In this document: positions 1 through 5,656 of the stretch, one piece after another
Layout: every line of letters starts with the position of its first letter
How positions within the stretch are numbered: the stretch's first letter is position 1
NCBI GenBank assembly: GCA_001795315.1
Contig: MGOH01000076.1
Location: 1-5,656 of the forward strand
Source of the DNA: Chloroflexi bacterium RBG_19FT_COMBO_48_23
GTDB taxonomy: Bacteria; Chloroflexota; Dehalococcoidia; GIF9; UBA5620
Reading direction: 5' to 3'
DNA: 5,656 bases
Translations under genes and position numbers: made by a program
The notes under the pieces: generated by a model
What the model was told of the DNA's origin: nothing
Database searches by the model: none
The model's input: the letters and a program-made list of their open reading frames with translations, nothing else

Positions 1-930
1 AAAATCAATAATGCACTGGGGCAGGGCATACTCGCCCGGAGAATGGGGAAGCAAAGAATCATAGCTGAGACTGGAGCCGGGCAGCATGGCGTAGCTACCG
101 CTGCTGTCTGCGCCCTACTAGGACTGGATTGCGTCGTCTATATGGGTGAGGAAGACGTGCACCGCCAGTCACTCAATGTCTTCAGAATGAAATTAATGGG
201 TGCCGAGGTAAGACCTGTTTCAGGGGGTAGCCGAACACTGAAAGACGCCATCAACGAGGCGATAAGAGACTGGGTAACTAACGTCAGAGACAGCTATTAT
301 CTCCTGGGCTCGGTTGTGGGTCCCCATCCTTATCCTTCGATGGTCCGTGATTTTCAATCAGTAATCGGCAAGGAAACCAGAGAGCAGATTATGGCCAGAT
401 GTAACCGTCTGCCCGACTATATAGTTGCCTGTGTCGGTGGTGGAAGTAATGCCATTGGCATTTTCCATCCCTTTTTGAAAGACAAGGATGTCAAGCTCAT
501 CGGTGTGGAAGCTGCGGGGAGAGGACTAAAAACAGGGAAACATGCCGCTTCACTTACAGCGGGGAAAATAGGTGTCCTGCATGGAACAAAGTCTTATGTT
601 CTCCAAGACAGCAACGGGCAGATTATGAAAACACACAGCATCTCCGCCGGGCTGGATTACCCGGGTGTGGGTCCAGAGCACAGCTACCTTAAGGACAGCG
701 GGCGTGTTACCTATGTGGCAGTAAGCGATAAGGAGGCACTCGACGCCTTTCAACTTCTGTGCCGTACTGAGGGCATTCTACCAGCTCTTGAGCCAGCCCA
801 TGCTATATCCCATGCCGCCAAGATGGCAGCTTCGTTAGTAGGTAAAGAGCAAATTATCGTGGTTAACCTGTCCGGTCGCGGTGACAAAGACATGGATATC
901 GTCGTCGAAGCACTGGGGATGAAGCAATGA
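1..930 (+). CDS. trpB: Tryptophan synthase beta chain, 5'-truncated by window edge
   Basis: TrpB condenses indole, channelled from TrpA, with L-serine to give L-tryptophan, using PLP in the cytoplasm. The frame is open from base 1, so this is a partial gene. The 309 visible residues begin with KINNALGQ, whose first Lys matches the PLP Schiff-base lysine (Lys87 of the Salmonella enzyme). About 86 residues are therefore missing upstream. The remainder keeps Salmonella spacing with no net indel at the key positions: catalytic Glu at visible residue 23 (ETGAGQHG; Glu109), the phosphate-binding GGGSNA at 146-151 (232-237), Asp219 in GLDYP (Asp305), Glu264 in PALE (Glu350) and Ser291 in NLSGRGDKD (Ser377). 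The ATG at 43 is an internal Met, not the start. The stop overlaps the trpA start (ATGA). This looks like a normal, functional TrpB1-type enzyme. Confidence 0.97.
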   Translation, partial: KINNALGQGILARRMGKQRIIAETGAGQHGVATAAVCALLGLDCVVYMGEEDVHRQSLNVFRMKLMGAEVRPVSGGSRTLKDAINEAIRDWVTNVRDSYYLLGSVVGPHPYPSMVRDFQSVIGKETREQIMARCNRLPDYIVACVGGGSNAIGIFHPFLKDKDVKLIGVEAAGRGLKTGKHAASLTAGKIGVLHGTKSYVLQDSNGQIMKTHSISAGLDYPGVGPEHSYLKDSGRVTYVAVSDKEALDAFQLLCRTEGILPALEPAHAISHAAKMAASLVGKEQIIVVNLSGRGDKDMDIVVEALGMKQ

Positions 931-1706
931 CTAGTATCGCCTCTGTATTCAACCGAACGGGTCACAAGGCTCTTATATCCTACGTTACTGTAGGCTATCC
1001 CAGTATTGAAGACACTTTGAAAATAGTTCCGCTTCTTGCCAGCAGTGGCTGCGATATAGTGGAGCTGGGAATACCTTTCTCTGACCCTATGGCTGACGGT
1101 GTCACAATACAAAAGGCGAGTTTTCACGCCTTGAAGAATGGGGTTACACCGAAGTTATGTCTCGAGGTAGCCGAAGAGCTAAGCCAGAAAGTCAACATAC
1201 CACTGGTTTTCATGTCCTATTTTAATCCAATATTTAGTTTCGGCTTGGAAGAATTCTGCAGCGCCTGTGCCAGGTCTGGTATCGGCGGCTTAATCATCCC
1301 CGACTTGCAGCCCGACGAAGGCTCAGAACTGGAAGCCATCACCCAGAGATACAGCCTTGACCTCATTTATCTCCTGGCCCCAACCAGCGCTGAGGAGCGT
1401 ATCAAACTTGTGGCAGACAGAGCCCGCGGATTTATATATCTGGTTTCAGTAACCGGCGTTACCGGTGCGCGGGAAAATCTTCCTTCGGAACTGGACACTT
1501 TTGTCGCCAGGGTAAGAAAGGTGGCAAAGCAGCCATTGTGCATTGGATTTGGGATATCTACCTCAGAGCAGGCGAGGCAGGTGGCGCAAATAGCTGATGG
1601 GGTGATTGTAGGCAGCCGGATAATTCAGCTCATGGAGACTGGTGACCTGGCAGCAGTTGGCAATTTCGTAAAGGAATTAAGGCACGCTGTGGATAAAACG
1701 GATTAA
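927..1706 (+). CDS. trpA: Tryptophan synthase alpha chain
   Basis: TrpA cleaves indole-3-glycerol phosphate to indole and glyceraldehyde-3-phosphate, and passes indole through a tunnel to TrpB. The 259-residue TIM barrel is near the usual length of about 260-270. The signature [13 protein letters not shown] carries the catalytic pair Glu46 and Asp57, equivalent to Glu49 and Asp60 of the Salmonella enzyme. The mobile loop 6 motif SVTGVTGAR is present, and the phosphate-binding end of the barrel shows GFGIS and DGVIVGSRI. One mild variant is ADGVTIQ where many homologues have ADGPTIQ. The ATG overlaps the trpB stop by four bases, which suggests translational coupling; a GGGGA at 915-919, seven bases before the start, is the likely ribosome binding site. 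No further trp gene follows, so this is probably the operon's last gene. Confidence 0.97.
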   Translation: MTSIASVFNRTGHKALISYVTVGYPSIEDTLKIVPLLASSGCDIVELGIPFSDPMADGVTIQKASFHALKNGVTPKLCLEVAEELSQKVNIPLVFMSYFNPIFSFGLEEFCSACARSGIGGLIIPDLQPDEGSELEAITQRYSLDLIYLLAPTSAEERIKLVADRARGFIYLVSVTGVTGARENLPSELDTFVARVRKVAKQPLCIGFGISTSEQARQVAQIADGVIVGSRIIQLMETGDLAAVGNFVKELRHAVDKTD

Positions 1707-1724
1707 CAAAGTTGGCATTTAGCT

Positions 1725-3239
1725 CTATGCCCTCGAGCCATTATCTCGCGCCAGGGTAATAATGTATCTCTTTACAACTTTGCGGAAGTGAAATCCGTAT
1801 ATGGCCAGAATTACCGACATAGAAAAGGATTTCGGACGTCTTGCCAATGTCCAGGCGAGAAGCCTCCAATAATATTGCCGCCCTTTTCCTATTATACCCA
1901 AGAACCATACGGATTTAACGAACGCCATTAAGTGTGCAAACTGAGGGCTAAATATCTTCGCTCCTACAGGCTTATATTCCTCCAAGAACGTTTTTATGCG
2001 TTCATAATATTGTTTGGGTGAATAGATGGTATCGATGACTTTTTTATAGCCATTGATAAGATTTTTATATTCCATTCTAGGAATGAAGTTCATGGTGCAA
2101 TCGGTGTTGTCACCGGAAAAGTCGGACAGCAAACGCTTCTCTTTCTTCAGGCGTCGATACAGCTTTGTGCCGCGAGGAGCGTTTAGCAAGCCGACCATTG
2201 CCGTAACAATCCCACTTCTTTGAATGAAAGTGATTAGACTCTCAAAAATCGAAGCTGGGTCGTTGTCGAAGCCTAAAATAAATCCTCCCTGCACCTGTAA
2301 TCCGTGGTTTTGAAGTTTCCTGACAGAAGCTACCAGGTCACGGTTCCTGTTTTGCGACTTTTTGCACTCGACTAGACTCTCTTCATTCGTAGTCTCGATG
2401 CCGATAAATACCATATTGAAGTTCGCCTCGACCATTAATCGCACGAGTTCTTCATCATCAGCCAGATTGATAGAAGCCTCGGTAAAAAGCGAGAACGGTT
2501 TTTTCCTCTTTTTTATCCATTCGATTATGGCTGGCAGAGTTTCTGTTTTCAGCTTCCTTTTGTTCCCTATGAAGTTGTCATCCACGATGAAGACACTGCT
2601 TCGCCATCCCCGAGTGTGGAATTCGTCCAGTTCCTTAAGCAGTTGGTCTGCGCTTTTGGTTCGTGGTGTATGGCCGTTTAAGACGACGATATCGCAAAAC
2701 TCGCAGTCAAAAGGGCAACCTCTGGAATACTGGATACTCATTGAGGAATACTTTTTCATATCGATGAGCTCCCACGAAGGGATGGGAGTTGTTGTTATGT
2801 CGGCCCATTTATCAGACGTATAGACATGCTTAACGCATCCATTTCGCAGATCTTCCAAAAATGGCGGCAACGTGAGCTCGGCCTCATTGAGAACAAAGTG
2901 GTCTACCCCGACAAACTCTTCGTATCCGGTAGTGAAAAGGGGACCGCCGGCGACAACCTTAGTCCCCAGGTTCTTGCATTTCCTAATAACATTTTCGGCC
3001 GAATCTTTCTGCACGGCCATGGCGCTAATGAAGACATAATCTGCCCATTCAATTTCTCTATCATTTAGATTTGTTACATTCATATCTATTAGCTTTTTAT
3101 CCCATTCCCGGGGCAACATTGCCGCCACGGTTAATAGCCCCAGGGGTGGAAAAGCTGCTTTCTTAGAGACGAACTTCAATGCATGCTTGAAACTCCAGAA
3201 GGTGTCTGGATATTGCGGATAAACGAGGAGTACTCTCAT
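1725..3239 (-). CDS. Cobalamin-binding (B12) radical SAM protein, DUF4070-type, substrate unknown
   Basis: This is a 504-residue cytosolic enzyme of the B12-binding radical SAM class (class B methyltransferase-like). Residues 1-140 form a Rossmann-like B12-binding domain: strand MRVLLVYPQYP, then VFISAM near 69-74 and VVAGGP at 95-100. There is no DxHxxG motif, so cobalamin would bind without a histidine ligand from that motif, as in many class B members. Residues 165-360 are the radical SAM barrel, with the cluster motif C175-x3-C179-x2-C182 (RGCPFDCEFC) and further strands at FIVDDNF, FIGIET and GGFILGFD. Residues 370-504 match the style of the DUF4070 C-terminal region found in HpnP-like proteins. 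Known relatives methylate unactivated carbons (hopanoid HpnP) or act on lipids and tetrapyrroles, but nothing here identifies the substrate. An in-frame TAA two codons upstream fixes the ATG. The gene converges on trpA with an 18-base gap and has its own promoter. Confidence 0.9.
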   Translation of the reverse strand: MRVLLVYPQYPDTFWSFKHALKFVSKKAAFPPLGLLTVAAMLPREWDKKLIDMNVTNLNDREIEWADYVFISAMAVQKDSAENVIRKCKNLGTKVVAGGPLFTTGYEEFVGVDHFVLNEAELTLPPFLEDLRNGCVKHVYTSDKWADITTTPIPSWELIDMKKYSSMSIQYSRGCPFDCEFCDIVVLNGHTPRTKSADQLLKELDEFHTRGWRSSVFIVDDNFIGNKRKLKTETLPAIIEWIKKRKKPFSLFTEASINLADDEELVRLMVEANFNMVFIGIETTNEESLVECKKSQNRNRDLVASVRKLQNHGLQVQGGFILGFDNDPASIFESLITFIQRSGIVTAMVGLLNAPRGTKLYRRLKKEKRLLSDFSGDNTDCTMNFIPRMEYKNLINGYKKVIDTIYSPKQYYERIKTFLEEYKPVGAKIFSPQFAHLMAFVKSVWFLGIIGKGRQYYWRLLAWTLARRPKSFSMSVILAIYGFHFRKVVKRYIITLARDNGSRA

Positions 3240-3250
3240 ATATTAAAACG

Positions 3251-3256
3251 CTCCTT
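3251..3256 (-). promoter_or_regulatory. Ribosome binding site of the radical SAM gene
   Basis: AAGGAG on the minus strand, 11 bases before the ATG at 3239. It is a strong match to the anti-Shine-Dalgarno sequence with slightly long spacing. Together with the in-frame TAA (3243-3245) between it and the ATG, it settles the start codon. Confidence 0.8.
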
Positions 3257-3280
3257 AGTCCGTAGGGCTTTATAAGAGGG

Positions 3281-3309
3281 ATGATACAAGCAACGCCTAA
3301 TCCTGTCAA
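3281..3309 (-). promoter_or_regulatory. Sigma70-type promoter for the radical SAM gene
   Basis: On the minus strand a perfect -35 TTGACA (3304-3309) is followed after exactly 17 bases by TATCAT (3281-3286), one mismatch from TATAAT. Transcription would start near 3273-3275, giving a leader of about 35 bases that contains the AAGGAG site. This indicates that the radical SAM gene is expressed on its own rather than by read-through from the DUF4870-like gene upstream. The rest of the 237-base spacer (3240-3476) shows no ORF or RNA gene that I recognise. Confidence 0.7.
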
Positions 3310-3476
3310 ATACTGAAAGCGACATTAGCAGCATCATCTGGTTGCGACGATACAAAAAGGCAAGAACTATATACTAGATGTCAAGAGCCGTTTCGAAATA
3401 ACCACACTTCCCTGGACCCGCGCAGAAGTAGTTATTCTGCATCGATTTCTCGAAGGCAAAATAATTATAGAGCAGG

Positions 3477-3800
3477 TTAAGCGTTCTTCTCGGCCAGGTT
3501 ACCTGCCCATGGTAGCTTAAATTTCTCGCCCTGGTAAGCCTTAATCATCAAGAGTATCCAAAGTACAATTGCCAGCACCCATATAAGTGAATTAATCACC
3601 AAGCCGATAACAGGTATCCAGCCTATTACGATGCTGGCAAGACTAAGTACACCGAAGACGATTATCGATTGCAAGGCATGGAAACGCACAAATTTGTTCT
3701 TCTTCTCTATCAGAAAGAAAACGAGACCGCTTATCCAACCTAGAACATAACACAGTAGCCCGGCAACATTCTCATCCAGCTCCATCGAAGTTTTTGCCAT
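3477..3800 (-). CDS. Small integral membrane protein, DUF4870 / Tic20-like
   Basis: A 107-residue protein with three predicted transmembrane helices at about 11-31 (VAGLLCYVLGWISGLVFFLI), 43-62 and 64-86, separated by short loops. Between helices 1 and 2 lies the charged stretch EKKNKFVRFHALQS. The VRFHAxQS motif is the hallmark I associate with the DUF4870 family, which is distantly Tic20-like. The tail (KAYQGEKFKLPWAGNLAEKNA) is typical of the family, where it follows the last helix. The length is usual. No biochemical function is established for the bacterial family; a role as a small envelope protein is all that can be said. A strong AGGAGG sits nine bases before the ATG and an in-frame TAA lies about 27 bases upstream, so the start is secure. 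It is transcribed divergently from the TIG/FN3 gene, and in the same direction as the radical SAM gene 237 bases downstream. Confidence 0.88.
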   Translation of the reverse strand: MAKTSMELDENVAGLLCYVLGWISGLVFFLIEKKNKFVRFHALQSIIVFGVLSLASIVIGWIPVIGLVINSLIWVLAIVLWILLMIKAYQGEKFKLPWAGNLAEKNA

Positions 3801-3809
3801 TGCAATATG

Positions 3810-3815
3810 CCTCCT
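3810..3815 (-). promoter_or_regulatory. Ribosome binding site of the DUF4870-like gene
   Basis: A consensus AGGAGG on the minus strand, nine bases before the ATG at 3800. It supports both the reality of this small gene and the chosen start. Confidence 0.85.
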
Positions 3816-3844
3816 CTCTGTCTTTTATTTAAGCCTGATTATTA

Positions 3845-3874
3845 AGAATACGCCTGCGGCTGAGCCTGTGTCAA
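3845..3874 (-). promoter_or_regulatory. Probable sigma70-type promoter for the DUF4870-like gene
   Basis: On the minus strand TTGACA (3869-3874) is followed after 18 bases by TATTCT (3845-3850), which matches TATAAT at four of six positions. Initiation would fall near 3838, giving a leader of about 38 bases ending in the AGGAGG site. The -35 is perfect and the -10 mediocre, so this is a plausible but unproven call. Confidence 0.45.
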
Positions 3875-3988
3875 TATTAGAATGGTTCCAGTCTCCTTTT
3901 TGAGTTTGTGGGCCATCGGGTAGGTGTCGGGAGAAGTCTTGAAGCCCATCCCTATATATTTTAATGCCTTTCATATTATGAATAGGTG

Positions 3989-4019
3989 CAAACTTCGATA
4001 TTTCCAGAGGTCGAATTTG
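3989..4019. repeat. Imperfect inverted repeat in the divergent intergenic region
   Basis: CAAA-C-TTCGA (3989-3998) is the inverse of TCGAATTTG (4011-4019), giving nine paired positions with one unpaired C and a 12-base centre. It overlaps the candidate -35 of the TIG/FN3 gene by three bases, a position that would suit an operator. No regulator gene lies in the window, and a repeat this size can arise by chance in AT-rich DNA. The rest of the 279-base region 3801-4079 holds only the candidate promoters and ribosome binding site listed here. Confidence 0.25.
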
Positions 4020-4043
4020 AATTTTTCTTAAGGGCAATATAAA
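4017..4043 (+). promoter_or_regulatory. Weak candidate promoter for the TIG/FN3 gene
   Basis: TTGAAT (4017-4022) and TATAAA (4038-4043) are separated by 15 bases, shorter than the ideal 17. It would give a leader of about 30 bases before the ATG at 4080. An alternative of similar quality is TTGAAG (3939-3944) with TTTAAT (3960-3965), also 15 apart. Neither is convincing; some promoter is expected here because the upstream gene is divergent. Confidence 0.3.
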
Positions 4044-4079
4044 CTGTGCTTTTATAGCAACATCTTCGGGAAAGAAAAA

Positions 4080-5656
4080 ATGCATTCTAAAGGTTTACTG
4101 GTATTTGTAGCTTTAATCTTTACACTTCCATTGATATTTCTGGTGTCTCCCATTCCCGTTCATGCTGCTGGCATTACTATAGCTCCTGCATCGGGCTCAG
4201 TAGGCACATCTGTACAGGTCAGTGGTAACGGCTTCTCCGGCCGCTTGGCTACCATAAACTGGGATGACCAAATCATACTTACCAGGATACCCATATCTGA
4301 AGCAGGCGAGCTAACGTGCGAATTGAAAGTCCCGTCTGATTGCAAAGGTAACCACATCATCAAAATTACAGATGACAGCAATTGGACTAGCAGTACAGCA
4401 TTAGCCACATTCACCGTGTTGCCGGGGATGCAAATATTTCCACGTATCGGCCGACCATATACGTCGGTTACGATCATTGGTAACGGCTTTTCTCCCTTAG
4501 AAAAAGATATCAGAGTAGCATGGGATGGTATCGTCTTCCCGAATTCTGCCACGGCAAATCATCTAGGCATATGGAGTATCAATGTTGAGGTGCCTCCATC
4601 GAAGGGTGAACACTATATTGGTGCTTTCAGCAGTTTTACCGATGCATCAGAAATCGAGGAAGTCAAATTTATTGTGAGCCCATTCGCAAAGGTAAAGCCA
4701 TTATCAGGTCCAGTGGGCACCGAGATTCAAGTAGATGGTTTTGGCTTTCGGACTAGTGAGGACGGGATTACCATAATGTGGGACAAACGAATAATCCTGA
4801 CAAACCTAATAGCAGGTACAGATGGCGTCTTTAGCGCTACATTGAAAATCCCGCCTTCTACTCGGGGTCATCACAAATTAGGCGTCTTCGGCAATGATTT
4901 TATGCCTATAGGAGAAATTCCTGATACCGATTTTAACATAGTCCCAAATATCGAGGTGCAGCCGACCTCGGGCAACAAGGGGACCAAGGTAACTGTTAAC
5001 GGCACAGGATTCACTGAAGATGAAACAATAACCTTAAGCTTTGAGGGAACGCCTCTTAATGTAAAAGCCAGTACCGACAACACTGGTAGCTTTAGTGTTG
5101 CTTTCGAGGCTCTTCAGAGCAGGGTACAAGATAACAAAGTAAAAGCTATTGGAAGTGCCGGCAATTCGGCTGAGGCCATATTCATCATGGAGAAAATCGC
5201 GCCTCTTGCACCAACGCTATTATCACCCACGGTTGGAGAAAAATTGGGAATCTTTGATTCAGTTGGCGATGTATTTCTTGGAACTGCTAAGCACTTAATC
5301 GGAATTATCATTTTTAGTGGTTCTGGACAACAGGGCTTTGGGGTACCCAATGTCACGTTTGATTGGTCGGATGTTGAGACCGAAGCCAAGATAACTTATG
5401 ACTTAGAGATTGCCCGTGGTGATAATTTTTCATCACAGGTCTTAATAAAGCAAGGATTAGTCGGTTCAGAGTATACTTTATCAAAGGATGACGCACTGGG
5501 CAGAGACAGCTATAGCTGGAGGGTAAAAGCTGTGGATGATATCGGCGGTGAAAGCCCGTGGTCAGAGGTTCGAGAATTTGAAATGATTCCAATGTCTAGT
5601 CAAGTCCTCATTCTGTCCCTGGTTATTCCGTTTTTGTTTATTGTCGCAATAGTGGC
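4080..5656 (+). CDS. Secreted TIG-repeat / FN3 surface protein, membrane-anchored, 3'-truncated by window edge
   Basis: The frame stays open from ATG 4080 to the window end (525 complete codons, no stop). Residues 1-30 are a Sec signal peptide: short basic start, hydrophobic core, and VHA or HAA as the type I cleavage site, with no lipobox. Four tandem TIG/IPT-like beta-sandwich repeats of about 85 residues follow, at roughly 31-115, 117-200, 203-288 and 290-370. Their openings are ITIAPASGSVGTSVQVSGNGF, MQIFPRIGRPYTSVTIIGNGF, AKVKPLSGPVGTEIQVDGFGF and IEVQPTSGNKGTKVTVNGTGF. An FN3-like domain spans about 374-502 (FDWSDV, YDLEIA, YSWRVKAVD, SPWSEVREF). A hydrophobic segment starts near 507 and runs off the window, probably a C-terminal membrane anchor. 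The protein should be displayed outside the cell membrane, for adhesion, structure or binding of a glycan or protein; the ligand is unknown. An in-frame TAA at 4029-4031 and the absence of other ATG codons favour this start, although the Shine-Dalgarno site is weak. Confidence 0.88.
   Translation, partial: MHSKGLLVFVALIFTLPLIFLVSPIPVHAAGITIAPASGSVGTSVQVSGNGFSGRLATINWDDQIILTRIPISEAGELTCELKVPSDCKGNHIIKITDDSNWTSSTALATFTVLPGMQIFPRIGRPYTSVTIIGNGFSPLEKDIRVAWDGIVFPNSATANHLGIWSINVEVPPSKGEHYIGAFSSFTDASEIEEVKFIVSPFAKVKPLSGPVGTEIQVDGFGFRTSEDGITIMWDKRIILTNLIAGTDGVFSATLKIPPSTRGHHKLGVFGNDFMPIGEIPDTDFNIVPNIEVQPTSGNKGTKVTVNGTGFTEDETITLSFEGTPLNVKASTDNTGSFSVAFEALQSRVQDNKVKAIGSAGNSAEAIFIMEKIAPLAPTLLSPTVGEKLGIFDSVGDVFLGTAKHLIGIIIFSGSGQQGFGVPNVTFDWSDVETEAKITYDLEIARGDNFSSQVLIKQGLVGSEYTLSKDDALGRDSYSWRVKAVDDIGGESPWSEVREFEMIPMSSQVLILSLVIPFLFIVAIV

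Noticed and set aside
43..45. ATG at 43 as the start of trpB
   Set aside because: The frame is open to base 1 and encodes the conserved PLP-lysine segment upstream, so this Met is internal.
550..1127. Minus-strand ORFs 550-753 and 750-1127
   Set aside because: Antisense to trpB and trpA, which are unambiguous.
1714..1731. GGCAT / ATGCC dyad across the convergent stops, considered as a bidirectional terminator
   Set aside because: Five base pairs, an 8-base loop and no clear U-tract on either side; too weak to call.
2362..3068. Plus-strand ORFs 2362-2823 and 2826-3068
   Set aside because: Shadows of the radical SAM gene, whose frame carries the cluster motif and full domain order.
3379..3384. 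Second perfect TTGACA on the minus strand
   Set aside because: At 16-18 bases downstream the sequence is C/T-rich with nothing resembling TATAAT.
3422..3440. Hairpin GCAGAA / TTCTGC with 7-base loop downstream of the DUF4870-like gene, considered as a terminator
   Set aside because: The stem is only 6 bp and no T-run follows on the minus strand, so it does not meet the pattern of an intrinsic terminator.
3825..4085. Minus-strand 86-codon ORF in the divergent intergenic region
   Set aside because: It overlaps the start of the TIG/FN3 gene and the promoter of the DUF4870-like gene, has no recognisable domain and no good ribosome binding site; its residues look like translated AT-rich spacer.
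4160..5592. Series of minus-strand ORFs (4160-4552, 4871-5083, 5114-5389, 5353-5592)
   Set aside because: All lie antisense to the continuous plus-strand TIG/FN3 frame, which shows clear domain motifs; the antisense products have no recognisable features.

Overview
The window reads as an accessory-free stretch of a bacterial chromosome with moderate GC (roughly mid-40s percent by eye), good Shine-Dalgarno sites and sigma70-type promoters. The mix of genes (compact trpBA pair, orphan B12-binding radical SAM protein, Tic20/DUF4870-like membrane protein, and a secreted protein with TIG-like repeats, an FN3-like domain and a C-terminal membrane segment) resembles what is commonly met in anaerobic Chloroflexota such as Dehalococcoidia. 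That assignment is an inference from gene style and remembered family resemblance, not from a search.

Layout. Positions 1-1706 (+) hold the end of a tryptophan operon: trpB, cut by the window edge exactly at the PLP-binding lysine codon, overlapping trpA by ATGA. Only 18 bases separate the trpA stop from the stop of a convergent gene (1725-3239, -) for a 504-residue cobalamin-binding radical SAM enzyme of unknown substrate, which has its own near-consensus promoter and ribosome binding site. After a 237-base spacer comes a 107-residue three-helix membrane protein (3477-3800, -). A 279-base divergent regulatory region (3801-4079) follows. The last gene, 4080 to the window end (+), has no stop inside the window. 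It encodes a signal peptide, four tandem TIG-like beta-sandwich repeats, one FN3-like domain and the start of a C-terminal membrane anchor.

How the genes relate. TrpA and TrpB form the alpha2beta2 tryptophan synthase and finish tryptophan biosynthesis. The radical SAM gene is transcribed separately and shows no visible link to tryptophan. The small membrane protein and the TIG/FN3 protein share one divergent intergenic region and both belong to the cell envelope, so co-regulation is possible but not shown. I see no mobile element, RNA gene, CRISPR array or phage gene. The least explained items are the TIG/FN3 surface protein, with its own repeat signature and an odd insertion in the FN3 domain, and the orphan radical SAM enzyme.
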